From NCBI GenBank assembly GCA_026989455.1, contig JALSJH010000009.1:41401-105400 (forward strand): a stretch of DNA of 64,000 nucleotides. The letters run 5' to 3'. The notes under the pieces are model-generated. The model saw nothing but the letters and a program-made list of their open reading frames with translations, was not told the DNA's origin and did not search any database. The position numbers were made by a program, and so were the translations under genes. This document shows, piece after piece, positions 51,202 through 61,846 of the stretch (position 1 is the stretch's first letter; every line of letters starts with the position of its first letter). Source of the DNA: Chromatiales bacterium. GTDB lineage: Bacteria; Pseudomonadota; Gammaproteobacteria; RBG-16-57-12.

Positions 51202-52398
51202 GTGAAGGGTCGTGATCGAATATTTTTGGGTGTGGTCTTAACACTTATTGTGGCGGGAGTCATGTCTCAGTTCTCCTCTCCTCTCTATAGCATCCCCCTG
51301 CTTTTTGTGGTCTCAGGATACTGGGTCTATAGCCTCTTGCGGATGAAAAACAGTGCTGAAACGGCGGCCAAAACAGCACTAAATAATGCTCGCCAAGAGA
51401 TAAAACAGAAAATCATCGAAATCAACCAAGAGACGGCTCAATTTGGTGTGGCACAAATCAGTGCGGTTTCTGAAGGGTTGGGAAGTGCTCGCACTATTAT
51501 CTCCAGCGCGGTAGAGGGCTTGTCCATGGGTTTTCAGGGGATGGAGAGTAAATCCCGGCTCCAGCTCGATTTGAGTCTACAGATGATGCAGCGTTTGTCT
51601 CCTGATGATGGTGCCGATGGGAAAAGCTTGGCAGATGAAGTGTCAGATATCATGGGGATGTTTACGGAAAATCTAACCATGATGCGAGATGATAGCTTGG
51701 CCATGGTTACGTCGCTGAACGCGATGAAGGAGTATATTTCCGAGGTTGATCGTCTACTTCATGAGATTGATGGTATTAGTGCACAAACAAACCTGCTGGC
51801 ACTCAATGCGGCCATTGAAGCGGCAAGAGCGGGTGAGCAGGGGCGCGGTTTTGCGGTAGTGGCGGATGAGGTGCGTGCCCTCTCGACACGAAGTCATCTG
51901 TTCAGTGAGCAGGTCAGAGGCAAGTTCACCGTGGTTAAAAGGGAGATGGAGGTGGCCAGTCGTGTGGTGGGTAAGATGGCCTCCCGTGATATGACAATGT
52001 CTCTCAACTCTAAAGACCACCTTAATGACTTGATGCAAGATATTGAGGATATTAATCTCTATGTGGCGCAGAAGCTTAACGAAGTCTCCGGTGTTTCTGA
52101 AGAGCTGGCGGTCGATGTGGGCAATGCGGTGCGCTCACTCCAATTTGAGGATATATCACGACAGCTGTTAGAGCATATGGAGCACCGTGTACAGGGTCTG
52201 AACCAAGTGATTGGCTGTGTGACTCAATTTGAGAGTGACATGGTTGAGATAATGGCCTCTACTGGTGGTCAGCAAGAGGTGCTCTATTTTGAGCGCATTG
52301 AGCAGTTGCAAAACCAGCTCAGTGACATTATGGCCGCTATTCGTGATACCCCTGTCAGTCATGAAAATATGGATGAAGGAGAGGTAGAGTTATTTTAA
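51202..52398 (+). CDS. methyl-accepting chemotaxis-type signalling protein without a large periplasmic domain
   Basis: GTG 51202 preceded by GGAGGG; short N-term TM pair; tip [44 protein letters not shown]-term [14 protein letters not shown]. Confidence 0.85.
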   Translation: MKGRDRIFLGVVLTLIVAGVMSQFSSPLYSIPLLFVVSGYWVYSLLRMKNSAETAAKTALNNARQEIKQKIIEINQETAQFGVAQISAVSEGLGSARTIISSAVEGLSMGFQGMESKSRLQLDLSLQMMQRLSPDDGADGKSLADEVSDIMGMFTENLTMMRDDSLAMVTSLNAMKEYISEVDRLLHEIDGISAQTNLLALNAAIEAARAGEQGRGFAVVADEVRALSTRSHLFSEQVRGKFTVVKREMEVASRVVGKMASRDMTMSLNSKDHLNDLMQDIEDINLYVAQKLNEVSGVSEELAVDVGNAVRSLQFEDISRQLLEHMEHRVQGLNQVIGCVTQFESDMVEIMASTGGQQEVLYFERIEQLQNQLSDIMAAIRDTPVSHENMDEGEVELF

Positions 52399-52481
52399 CA
52401 GTCGCTGGTTTCTATCCGAGGGTTTGGGATATATAATGGTGAGCTTTTATCAAGTCCCCTTACATTAGGTTGGAAACGCCC

Positions 52482-55400
52482 ATGTCAACGCACACCTCCC
52501 GTGCACAGCAACTCAGTGATGCTCTCGAACAACGTATTTTGATTCTCGATGGTGCCATGGGTACGATGATTCAGGGGTATTCCTTGGATGAGCGGGGTTA
52601 TCGTGGGGCGCGTTTTAGCGACTGGCATTGTGATGTAAAAGGCAATAATGACCTGTTAGTGCTCTCTCAGCCTGACATCATTAAGGCAATTCACAGTGAA
52701 TACCTCGAAGCAGGCGCTGATATTCTGGAGACCAATACCTTCGGTGCCACCACCATCGCAATGGCTGATTACGATATGCAGTCACTTGCTTATGAGATGA
52801 ATGTGGCTGGTGCTCGTTTGGCCCGTGAGGCGTGTGATGCGTGTGAAACCCCGGAGCGCCCCCGCTTTGTAGCGGGCGTACTCGGCCCTACCAATCGTAC
52901 CTGCTCTATCTCTCCTGATGTCAATGATCCCGGCGCACGCAATGTCACTTTTGATGAGCTGGTGGAGACATACTGCGCAGCGACCCGAGGCTTAATTGAG
53001 GGTGGCTCCGACATCATTCTGATCGAAACCATCTTTGATACCCTGAATGCCAAAGCGGCTATTTTTGCGGTACAGAGTGTCTATGAAACGTTAGGCGTTG
53101 AGTTGCCGATTATGATCTCTGGCACCATTACCGATGCCTCGGGTCGAACCCTGTCGGGACAGGTGACAGAAGCATTTTATAACTCACTGGCACATGCTAA
53201 ACCGATCTCCATTGGTTTGAACTGTGCACTGGGTGCCGATGAACTGCGTCAATATGTAGAAGAGCTGTCACGGGTGGCAAACTGCTATGTGAGTGCTCAC
53301 CCCAACGCCGGGCTACCCAACCCACTGGCACCTACCGGCTATGATGATACCCCGGAGAATATGGCGGGCTTGATCGGCGAGTGGGCCGAGAGTGGTTTTT
53401 TGAATATTATTGGTGGATGTTGTGGTACATCACCGGCTTTTATCAAAGCCATTGCGGATGCGGTGGCGGGGATTTCGCCCCGCAAAATACCCGATAACCC
53501 TGTCGCCTGCCGTCTGTCAGGCCTTGAGCCACTCAATATTTTTCCAGAATCACTGTTTGTTAACGTCGGTGAGCGCGCCAACGTAACGGGATCGGCGATG
53601 TTCAAGCGGCTGGTGCTGTCGGGTGACTATGATCAAGCGCTGGGTGTTTGCCGTAATCAAGTTGAAAATGGTGCGCAGATTATCGATGTCAATATGGATG
53701 AGGCGATGCTGGATGGTAAACAGGCGATGGTGACCTACTTGAACCTGGTCGCCTCCGAGCCAGACATCTCCAAAGTACCGGTTATGGTTGACTCCTCCAA
53801 GTGGGAGATAATTGAAGAGGGGCTGAAGTGCATTCAAGGGAAAGGGGTGGTCAACTCGATCTCGCTGAAAGAGGGTAAAGCGCAGTTTGTAAAGTATGCG
53901 ACTCTGATTAAGCGCTATGGTGCCGCAACGGTGGTAATGGCATTTGATGAGAAGGGTCAGGCCGATACTTTTGAGCGCAAAACAGAGATTTGTAAGCGCT
54001 GCTACGACATCTTGGTCAATGAAGTGGGCTTCCCGCCGGAAGATATTATTTTTGACCCTAATATTTTTGCCATTGCCACCGGTATTGATGAGCATAATAA
54101 CTATGCGGTGGATTTCATCGAAGCGACCCGTTGGATTAAGCAGAATCTGCCCCACGCCATGGTCAGTGGTGGGGTCTCAAACGTCTCCTTCTCCTTTCGT
54201 GGCAACAACCTGGTACGTGAAGCGATTCACGCAGTATTTCTCTACCACTGTTTTAAAGCCGGTATGGATATGGGCATTGTCAACGCGGGTCAATTGGCAG
54301 TTTATGATGACCTGCCTGACGAGCTGCGAGAGGGGGTGGAAGATGTGGTGCTTAACCGCCGTCCGGATGGTACCGATCGGCTGCTGGCGATTGCTGAAAA
54401 GTACCGTGGTGATGGCATTGAGGCAAAAAAAGAGGACTTGGCGTGGCGAGAGTGGCCCGTGGGCAAACGGCTGGAACACGCGCTGGTGAAGGGCGTTGAT
54501 GCCTATGTCACCGAGGATGCTGAAGAGGCGCGCCTCTCCTTTGAACGACCGATTCATGTGATTGAAGGCCCGCTGATGGATGGTATGAATGTGGTGGGTG
54601 ATCTGTTCGGCGAGGGGAAGATGTTTCTGCCGCAGGTGGTGAAATCTGCCCGGGTGATGAAAAAGGCGGTCGCACATTTGATTCCATTTATTGAGGAGGA
54701 GAAAGCGGAGGGTGCTAACAAGAGTAATGGCAGAATATTGATGGCCACGGTAAAAGGTGATGTACACGATATTGGTAAAAATATCGTCGGCGTGGTGTTG
54801 CAGTGTAATAACTTCGAAGTTGTGGATTTAGGGGTTATGGTCTCTACCGCAACCATTCTGGAGGAGGCGAAAAAGCATCAAGTAGATGTGATCGGCCTCT
54901 CTGGGTTGATAACCCCCTCACTGGAGGAGATGACCCATATTGCCAAAGAGATGCAGCGTCTTGGTATGAGCACGCCGGTGATGATTGGGGGAGCGACAAC
55001 CTCCAAAGCACATACCGCAGTCAAGATAGCCAACAACTGCGACCACCCCATTGTGTGGGTGAAGGATGCTTCCCGCGCCGTGGGTGTGGCCCAAAGCCTG
55101 ATCTCTCCTGAGCTGCGGGGCAAGTTTGTTGATAAACTGCAAGCTGATTATCAGCGAGTGCGAGAAGGATTTGCAGCACGGCAAAAAGAGGCGAGCTCGG
55201 TCTCTTTGAGTGAAGCTCGCGCCAATAAAACATCGATTGACTGGAGTAGCGGCGTTGCTTCGACTCCCAACACGCTTGGGGTGCAGGTTTTTGAGGGTTA
55301 CCCACTAGCAGAAATTGTTGAGTATATCGACTGGACACCCTTTTTCCACGCTTGGGAGTTGAAGGGGCGCTATCCAAATATTCTGGATGATGCCACCAAG

Positions 55401-56171
55401 GGCGAAGAGGCGCGCAAAGTATTTGCTGATGCCCAGGTGATGCTTAAACAGATTATCGAGCAAGCGTGGCTCAAGGCCAACGCGATTGTTGGCCTGTTTC
55501 CCGCCAATGCGGTGGGTGATGATGTTGAAATATATGAAGATGAGTCTCGCCAGAACCGGTTAGAGACCTTCCATTTTTTGCGGGTTCAGAAGCAGCAGCC
55601 AAAAGGTAAGGCAAACCGCTCCTTATCTGATTTTATTGCCCCTAAAGAGAGCGGTCAGCCTGACCATATGGGCTTTTTCGCACTCACCACCGGCTTGGGG
55701 ATTGATAAAAAACTGAGTGAATTTGAAGCGGCTCATGATGACTACAGTGCCATCATGCTGAAGGTGCTGGCCGATCGACTTGCCGAAGCGTTTGCCGAGT
55801 TGATGCACCAAAAGGTGCGCAAACAGCTGTGGGGCTACGGTTCCGCCGAAGCGCTGAGCAATGAGCAGTTAATCATGGAGGATTACCAAGGAATTCGACC
55901 GGCGCCCGGCTATCCAGCCTGCCCAGAACATACTGAAAAAGGGGTCATCTGGAAGCTGCTGAATGTGGCAGATAGCATCGGCCTTGAGCTAACCGAAAGT
56001 TATGCGATGGTACCTACGGCGGCGGTGAGTGGTTTCTATTTCGCTCACCCAGAAGCCCGCTACTTTTCGATCAGCAAGATCTACAAGGATCAGGTTGAGG
56101 ATTATGCGAAACGCAAGGGTATGAGCCTAGCGGTGGCTGAAAAATGGCTGGCTCCCAACCTGGGCTACTGA
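52482..56171 (+). CDS. metH: cobalamin-dependent methionine synthase
   Basis: [22 protein letters not shown]12-binding [28 protein letters not shown]-term SAM activation domain. Confidence 0.98.
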   Translation: MSTHTSRAQQLSDALEQRILILDGAMGTMIQGYSLDERGYRGARFSDWHCDVKGNNDLLVLSQPDIIKAIHSEYLEAGADILETNTFGATTIAMADYDMQSLAYEMNVAGARLAREACDACETPERPRFVAGVLGPTNRTCSISPDVNDPGARNVTFDELVETYCAATRGLIEGGSDIILIETIFDTLNAKAAIFAVQSVYETLGVELPIMISGTITDASGRTLSGQVTEAFYNSLAHAKPISIGLNCALGADELRQYVEELSRVANCYVSAHPNAGLPNPLAPTGYDDTPENMAGLIGEWAESGFLNIIGGCCGTSPAFIKAIADAVAGISPRKIPDNPVACRLSGLEPLNIFPESLFVNVGERANVTGSAMFKRLVLSGDYDQALGVCRNQVENGAQIIDVNMDEAMLDGKQAMVTYLNLVASEPDISKVPVMVDSSKWEIIEEGLKCIQGKGVVNSISLKEGKAQFVKYATLIKRYGAATVVMAFDEKGQADTFERKTEICKRCYDILVNEVGFPPEDIIFDPNIFAIATGIDEHNNYAVDFIEATRWIKQNLPHAMVSGGVSNVSFSFRGNNLVREAIHAVFLYHCFKAGMDMGIVNAGQLAVYDDLPDELREGVEDVVLNRRPDGTDRLLAIAEKYRGDGIEAKKEDLAWREWPVGKRLEHALVKGVDAYVTEDAEEARLSFERPIHVIEGPLMDGMNVVGDLFGEGKMFLPQVVKSARVMKKAVAHLIPFIEEEKAEGANKSNGRILMATVKGDVHDIGKNIVGVVLQCNNFEVVDLGVMVSTATILEEAKKHQVDVIGLSGLITPSLEEMTHIAKEMQRLGMSTPVMIGGATTSKAHTAVKIANNCDHPIVWVKDASRAVGVAQSLISPELRGKFVDKLQADYQRVREGFAARQKEASSVSLSEARANKTSIDWSSGVASTPNTLGVQVFEGYPLAEIVEYIDWTPFFHAWELKGRYPNILDDATKGEEARKVFADAQVMLKQIIEQAWLKANAIVGLFPANAVGDDVEIYEDESRQNRLETFHFLRVQKQQPKGKANRSLSDFIAPKESGQPDHMGFFALTTGLGIDKKLSEFEAAHDDYSAIMLKVLADRLAEAFAELMHQKVRKQLWGYGSAEALSNEQLIMEDYQGIRPAPGYPACPEHTEKGVIWKLLNVADSIGLELTESYAMVPTAAVSGFYFAHPEARYFSISKIYKDQVEDYAKRKGMSLAVAEKWLAPNLGY

Positions 56172-56216
56172 CGCTGAGTAGATTACTTAATCTCTACATT
56201 TTATGAGGTAACCAAT

Positions 56217-56777
56217 ATGGCTCACGAGAGTGATACTGATTATGGACCACTGACCGGGTTGATAGGTACTTGGCAGGGTGACAAGGGAATGGATGTGGCA
56301 CCTGAGCCGGATGGGCCAGATAATAACCCCTATTATGAGACCATTACCTTTGAGGCCGCCGGTGATGTGGATAATGCGGGTGAGCAGTTTTTGTCGATTG
56401 TTCACTATAAACAGGTGGTGCAGCGTAAATCCAATGATGAAGTATTCCACCATCAAGTGGGCTACTGGTTGTGGGATGCGAGCAAACAGCTGGTAATGCA
56501 GTCATTTACGATTCCCAGAGGTGTGGCCTTGGTAGCGGGAGGCGCGGTTGTTGCGGATGGTGAAACAGTTGTGATAGAGGTGGCCGCAGGTGGCCGTCAT
56601 GCTGAGTGGCCCATTGCTCAGTCGCCATTTATGCTTGATAAGGCACGTACCTTGGCATTTGACCAGCAGCTAACACGGCAAGGTGACCGCCTTCACTATC
56701 GGGAAACCACGTTGCTGGATATCTACGGCAAACAGTTTGAACATACCGATCAGAATGAGTTACTGCGGGTGCAGTGA
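56217..56777 (+). CDS. FABP-like/nitrobindin-like heme-binding beta-barrel protein
   Basis: YGPLTGLIGTWQGDKGMDVAPEP...YYETITFE resembles the heme-binding beta-barrel (THAP4/nitrobindin-like) family; assignment from motif memory. Confidence 0.6.
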   Translation: MAHESDTDYGPLTGLIGTWQGDKGMDVAPEPDGPDNNPYYETITFEAAGDVDNAGEQFLSIVHYKQVVQRKSNDEVFHHQVGYWLWDASKQLVMQSFTIPRGVALVAGGAVVADGETVVIEVAAGGRHAEWPIAQSPFMLDKARTLAFDQQLTRQGDRLHYRETTLLDIYGKQFEHTDQNELLRVQ

Positions 56778-56799
56778 GTGGTGGGGTGTTGAGCAATGC

Positions 56800-56829
56800 C
56801 CCCTTCACCCATAGAACCGGGTGAAGGGG
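56800..56829. terminator. hairpin between convergent genes
   Basis: CCCCTTCACCC-atagaacc-GGGTGAAGGGG; no U-tract, so termination is tentative. Confidence 0.4.
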
Positions 56830-56837
56830 TATTGGTG

Positions 56838-58244
56838 TTAGCGCTTAAGAATGTGCAGCTCTACACGACGGTTTTTCATGCGTCCATCGGCATTGCTGTT
56901 ATCTGCAATTGGGTTGGCTGATCCATACCCTTTAGCTTGTAGGCGCTGTGCAGCAATACCACGATCCGTGAGGAAAGTGACCACCGCTTGGGCGCGTTTG
57001 TGGGAGAGTTGCTGGTTGAAGCTCTCTGGGCCACGGTTATCTGTGTAGCCAGAAACCTTGATCACCAGTGTTGGGTACCGGTTCATGGTATTCACAACTT
57101 GGTTCAGCTCGATGGCTGATGCTGAAGTCAGCTCTGCTGAGGCTGTTTTAAAGGTGACACCTTTTAGTACAATCACCTCAGCAAGTTTGCAGCCACTTGC
57201 GTCAACTTTGGTGCCTACGGCACTATCAAGGCACTGGTCGACATTGTCCAAGACACCATCACCATCCTGATCAGCAATACACCCTTTGGCGTTAACGGCA
57301 ACTCCCATTTCGGTGTTTTGACACTCATCCAATGCATCTACAACACCATCGCTATCACTATCTTTCTCGCAACCATTAAGATCGATAACACGGTTAGGCG
57401 CGGTATCAGGACACTGATCAAGGGCATCTGTTACACCATCACTATCGCCATCTTTTTCACAGCCATACTGATTAACTATGCGTTCAGCGGGAGTGTCAGA
57501 GCAGCGATCTACCGCATCAGCCACACCATCGTTGTCACTGTCTAAAGCACAGCCATTCGCATCAACTGCAACGCTTTGTGCGGTGTTGGGGCAACGGTCA
57601 CGGCTGTCTGCAATGCCATCATTGTCACTATCTGTTGAGGCCACTGGCATCGGCTTAGGTGTGGGCTCTGGCGCGGGCTGGGGTTTGGGTGCTGGCTTGG
57701 CTTTCTCACCAAAGGGGATCATTAGACCAATGTTGAGCAGCGCATCTCCAAGGCGATCTTCACCCGGGACTCGATTCTCTTCGTCGAGTCGGTAGCGCAG
57801 CTCAGCGCGTAGCTGCATAGCATCCCCAATCGGCTTCATCAAGCCAAGGCCGATGTTGGCGCTGGGGTTGGTGTCAGTGTCACTCTGTATAGTGGTGCGC
57901 AGCATACCCACACCCAAAATTCCGTAGGTGGAGAGGTCGCTACCCCGGTTGAAGAAATAGAGACCATCAAGCTGTAATCCGGTCTGTTTATATTTACCAT
58001 TGCCACTCTCGAAATCCAGTCTGTCCAGATTGAGGTTAAGCTCAAGATTCCAGCGCTCGGAAAGTTGTTGTCCCACTGCGATTTGTGCACCAAAGCCGTT
58101 ATCAGAATTACGATCTTTATCCGCCTGAATATAGGTCAGCATCGGCGCGATATATTGCCCCGATGGCTCTGCTACTGCGTTACTTAGCGGCAGTGCCGCC
58201 AGCAATGAAGCGCAGATTAGTAGTGGTGATAACGGTCTTTTCAT
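56838..58244 (-). CDS. OmpA-family outer membrane protein with thrombospondin type 3 (Ca2+-binding) repeats
   Basis: Signal peptide, N-term beta barrel, about 5 repeats (DxDxDGVxDxxDxCxxT...GC), C-term OmpA domain KVSGYTDNRGPESFNQQLSHKRAQAV. Confidence 0.9.
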   Translation of the reverse strand: MKRPLSPLLICASLLAALPLSNAVAEPSGQYIAPMLTYIQADKDRNSDNGFGAQIAVGQQLSERWNLELNLNLDRLDFESGNGKYKQTGLQLDGLYFFNRGSDLSTYGILGVGMLRTTIQSDTDTNPSANIGLGLMKPIGDAMQLRAELRYRLDEENRVPGEDRLGDALLNIGLMIPFGEKAKPAPKPQPAPEPTPKPMPVASTDSDNDGIADSRDRCPNTAQSVAVDANGCALDSDNDGVADAVDRCSDTPAERIVNQYGCEKDGDSDGVTDALDQCPDTAPNRVIDLNGCEKDSDSDGVVDALDECQNTEMGVAVNAKGCIADQDGDGVLDNVDQCLDSAVGTKVDASGCKLAEVIVLKGVTFKTASAELTSASAIELNQVVNTMNRYPTLVIKVSGYTDNRGPESFNQQLSHKRAQAVVTFLTDRGIAAQRLQAKGYGSANPIADNSNADGRMKNRRVELHILKR

Positions 58245-58429
58245 TTTCCCATTCCTTTATTTTTTCGAGTGTTTAGCTTAAGGCTTTAGAGGCGACAGTG
58301 TAGAGGATAGCGGTGATAAATAAAATAGACTAGGACTCAGATTGGTTGAGTCTATCATTCGCTTTCTTGATTAGTATCGAGTTTCTATCTTGAGGATTAG
58401 GGCGCCATATGTAGTGTACACTACGCCAC

Positions 58430-59332
58430 ATGATTGAGCATATCGACTTTTCTCCACTGAAAATCGACAACGCAGAGCAGGCGCGGCGGCTGTTTCATGG
58501 TCGTGGTCAGGGTTATCCGGGTTGGGAGCATCTCTCTATCGACTGGTTGCCGCCGGTGGTGTTGATCACTCTTTATAAAGAAGAGCCACGCGATGGTTTG
58601 ATGGTGCTGGCCGAGCAGCTCATGGCGCGGTTAGCCGATTGTCGCTCGGTGCAGGTGCAGTTTCGCTGCCGACCAAGGGCACCGACCGAGCGGTTGCTGG
58701 GTGTGGCGGTTGAACAGTTGACGGTTGAGGTTGCGGGGTTGACGTTTCAACTGCAACTTGGGCGCAGGCAAAATTGTGGGCTGTTCTTGGATATGAGTAA
58801 CGGCTGGCAGTGGTTACGAGAGCGAGCAGAGGGTAAGCGGGTGCTCAATCTGTTCTCGTATACGTGCGCCTTTTCTGTAGCCGCAATGGCGGGGGGTGCT
58901 GAGTCGGTTGTGAATGTCGATATTAGTAGGGCGGCGCTTAGTCGTGGCCGCGATAACCACCGTCTGAATGGCCAAGATACCCGCAAGGTGACCTTTCAAG
59001 GTGTGGATATTTTCAAATCCTTCTCACGCCTTAAAAAATACGGCCCATATGACCTATTGGTGTGTGACCCGCCGCTATTTCAAAAGGGCAGTATTGACCT
59101 AAAACGAGACTATAAGAAAATTATTCGACGTATTCCAGAGTTGATGCGTCCGGGTGGCTTGATGATGCTCTGTCTGAATGCGCCAGAGCTGGATGAGTCA
59201 TTTCTGCATGAAACCGTAGCACAAGCGTGCCCGGCATGTCGTTATCTGGAGCAGATATCGCCGCCCGAAGTATATGTCGAGGCGCAGCTAGGTAAAGGGC
59301 TTAAAGTGTTAATATTTATTTATGAAGGTTGA
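58430..59332 (+). CDS. class I SAM-dependent methyltransferase (RlmI/RlmK-like)
   Basis: GKRVLNLFSYTCAFSVAAMAGGAESVVNVDISRAALSRGRDN, DLLVCDPPLFQKG. Confidence 0.85.
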   Translation: MIEHIDFSPLKIDNAEQARRLFHGRGQGYPGWEHLSIDWLPPVVLITLYKEEPRDGLMVLAEQLMARLADCRSVQVQFRCRPRAPTERLLGVAVEQLTVEVAGLTFQLQLGRRQNCGLFLDMSNGWQWLRERAEGKRVLNLFSYTCAFSVAAMAGGAESVVNVDISRAALSRGRDNHRLNGQDTRKVTFQGVDIFKSFSRLKKYGPYDLLVCDPPLFQKGSIDLKRDYKKIIRRIPELMRPGGLMMLCLNAPELDESFLHETVAQACPACRYLEQISPPEVYVEAQLGKGLKVLIFIYEG

Positions 59333-59380
59333 CCTGTATACCATGCAACGCAATATCGTGTGCTCGGTTACTAAATTCCG

Positions 59381-60112
59381 ATGATTCAACTGCAACAACT
59401 CACTGTTACCTATCCCGGAGCCACCCAGCCTGCGCTTCTACCCACCTCGCTCATTTTTCAATCGGGCGAGTTAGTGGGGCTGTTGGGTGCTTCGGGGGCG
59501 GGGAAGTCGACCCTGTTGCGGGCGATTAATATGTTAATCAGGCCGACAGCGGGTCAGCTGGTGGTGAATGATCAGACGATAAAAAGTGCGCGTTCACTGC
59601 AACAGCACCGTCGTAACAGTGCGATGATATTTCAACAGCATCAGCTGTTATTGCAGCAGAGCGCACTACAAAATGTGCTGCTGGGTCGGCTGGGTTACTA
59701 CCGCTCTTTGCGTAGCTTATTTCCGATGTCAAAGGAAGATAAAGAGTTCGCACTCTACTGCCTAGAGCGGGTGGGGTTGCTGGATAAGGCGCTTGAGCGG
59801 GCAGGTAGACTCAGTGGCGGTCAACAGCAGCGGGTCGGTATTGCCCGGGCCTTGGCGCAGCGACCTAAAGTGATTCTTGCCGATGAGCCGGTGGCCAGTC
59901 TTGACCCTCTCGCCTCTCAGCAGATGCTCGCGCTGCTGCGTAAACTCTGTAAAGAGGATGGTATAACGGCCATCGTTAGCCTGCATCAGGTGGTGTTGGC
60001 AAAGCAGTTTGCAGAGCGTATTGTTGCCCTCTCAGCAGGTGAGGTGGTGTTTGATGGCCCCCTTAATGAGTTGGATGAGGCGCGGCTATCGAACATCTAT
60101 CCACAGAATTGA
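59381..60112 (+). CDS. phnC: phosphonate/phosphite-type ABC transporter ATP-binding protein
   Basis: GLLGASGAGKSTLLRAIN, LSGGQQQRVGIARAL, LADEPVASLDP; followed by phnD/phnE-like genes. Confidence 0.88.
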   Translation: MIQLQQLTVTYPGATQPALLPTSLIFQSGELVGLLGASGAGKSTLLRAINMLIRPTAGQLVVNDQTIKSARSLQQHRRNSAMIFQQHQLLLQQSALQNVLLGRLGYYRSLRSLFPMSKEDKEFALYCLERVGLLDKALERAGRLSGGQQQRVGIARALAQRPKVILADEPVASLDPLASQQMLALLRKLCKEDGITAIVSLHQVVLAKQFAERIVALSAGEVVFDGPLNELDEARLSNIYPQN

Positions 60113-60131
60113 AGTGTAGAAGAGATAAAAA

Positions 60132-60965
60132 ATGTTACAAAAATTGATATTAGTTATGGTGTTGGCCGGGCTACCTCTGTTTGCCGCTGTGGCGGATAAT
60201 CCTGAAACCCTAAAAGTTGCACTACTGCCCGATGAAGATGCGGCGACGATTATTAAAAATCATCAGGCATTCAAAGCCTACCTTGAAGGTGCGCTGGATA
60301 AGAAGATTGAACTGGTTGTCACCACCGACTACTCCTCAATGATTGAAGCGATGCGCCACGCTCGAATCGACCTGGGTTACTTTGGCCCACTCTCCTATGT
60401 GATGGCAAAGTCGAGAAGTGATATCGAAGCCTTTGCCGCTAAAAGTACCCAAGGATCACCCCACTACCAAGCGCTTCTGATCGTTAATAGAGCGAAAGGG
60501 ATTAGCCGCTACGCCGATATCAAGGGCCATGATGTGGCTTATGGAGACCACGCCTCAACCTCATCTCACCTGATTCCCAAGTCGATGTTGGTGGCGGCTG
60601 GCCTAACGGCGGGTGTCGATTATAAAGAGCATTTTCTGGGTGCCCATGATGCCGTGGCGATGGCAGTGCAGCGTGGCCATGCCGCAGTGGGCGGTCTCTC
60701 CAAATCTATTTTTGAAACATTAATTAAGCGTGGCTTGATTGATGCCAGCAAAGTGAGTGTATTGGCCGAATCAAAACCATTTCCACAATACCCCTGGGCG
60801 ATGCGTAGTGATCTGGATAACGCACTTAAAACACAGATCAAAAAGGCTTTTTATGCCTTAAAAGATAAACAGATACTGGCGGAATTTAAGGCGGATGCCA
60901 TGGTTGCCGTCAGCGATGCTGACTACGATGTGGTGCGCCAGCTAAAACATGATCTTGAGCTGTAA
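60132..60965 (+). CDS. phnD: phosphate/phosphonate-type ABC transporter substrate-binding protein
   Basis: Signal peptide, LKVALLPDEDAATIIKNHQAFKAYLE, DLGYFGPLSYVMA, GDHASTSSHLIPKSML. Confidence 0.88.
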   Translation: MLQKLILVMVLAGLPLFAAVADNPETLKVALLPDEDAATIIKNHQAFKAYLEGALDKKIELVVTTDYSSMIEAMRHARIDLGYFGPLSYVMAKSRSDIEAFAAKSTQGSPHYQALLIVNRAKGISRYADIKGHDVAYGDHASTSSHLIPKSMLVAAGLTAGVDYKEHFLGAHDAVAMAVQRGHAAVGGLSKSIFETLIKRGLIDASKVSVLAESKPFPQYPWAMRSDLDNALKTQIKKAFYALKDKQILAEFKADAMVAVSDADYDVVRQLKHDLEL

Positions 60966-60966
60966 G

Positions 60967-61767
60967 ATGCCTAAATCGCGTTATCACTCCATTTTTCAGC
61001 AGCTTCGTAAACAGCGCCAACGGCGTGGTTTACAACTCAGCTTATTGCTGGTGGTGATCTTGGTTTGCAGCTATTTTGTTGGTTTGTTTGATGGCGCACG
61101 ACTAATGGATGGCATTCCCAGCCTGTGGCTGATAGCGCAGGAGAGCTTTCCCCCTGATGCAAGCGAGTGGAAAAGCTGGTTAAAGCCGCTGTTCGAGACC
61201 GTAGCAATGAGCGTCGTCGGTACCGCGTTAGCCTTTCTGATGGCGCTGCCGTTAGGCATTCTTGCCGCACGCAATACCTCACCCCATCCGCTGATCTACT
61301 CGGCTGTCCGTGGTCTGCTTAACCTGCTTCGTGCCATACCCGAGCTGGTGATGGGGATTCTGTTTGTTGCCGCAGTGGGCTTCGGGGCTTTGCCCGGAGT
61401 GCTGGCGCTCGCCTTTCACTCTATTGGTATGGTGGGCAAGTTCATTGCAGAGGCGATTGAACATGCTGATAATGGCCCTATTGAAACGGTGCGCTCCACC
61501 GGAGCCACCCCCTTTCAAGTGATCAGCCATGGAGTATTGCCGCAGGTCACTCCTCAGTTGCTGGATCTGGCACTCTATCGGTGGGAGTATAATTTTCGCG
61601 CCTCTACCGTCATGGGGATGGTGGGTGCAGGAGGGATTGGCCTAGAGTTAATGAGTGCGCTAAGGTTGATGAACTATGATGTAGTGGCGGCTATTTTACT
61701 GCTCATCTTGTTTACGGTCACTCTGGTCGATACCACGGGTGCGGTACTACGCAAACGCTATAAGTAA
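60967..61767 (+). CDS. phnE: phosphonate-type ABC transporter permease
   Basis: ETVAMSVVGTALAFLMALPLGILAARN, RAIPELVMGILFVAAVGFG; FRASTVMGMVGAGGIGLEL. Confidence 0.9.
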   Translation: MPKSRYHSIFQQLRKQRQRRGLQLSLLLVVILVCSYFVGLFDGARLMDGIPSLWLIAQESFPPDASEWKSWLKPLFETVAMSVVGTALAFLMALPLGILAARNTSPHPLIYSAVRGLLNLLRAIPELVMGILFVAAVGFGALPGVLALAFHSIGMVGKFIAEAIEHADNGPIETVRSTGATPFQVISHGVLPQVTPQLLDLALYRWEYNFRASTVMGMVGAGGIGLELMSALRLMNYDVVAAILLLILFTVTLVDTTGAVLRKRYK

Positions 61768-61846
61768 CGCCGGGTTTTTGGGTATGAGTCTTGATACGGT
61801 ATAATTACCACGGACATTTCTGACTAAATAATTAAGAGCAAAACAG

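Noticed and set aside
53550-54767. Large minus-strand ORFs opposite metH
   Set aside because: Antisense to MetH domains with intact motifs; no RBS or family resemblance.
57150-57660. Regular repeats in the ompA-like gene as a CRISPR or tandem DNA repeat
   Set aside because: They are coding TSP3 protein repeats in one frame and diverged at DNA level.
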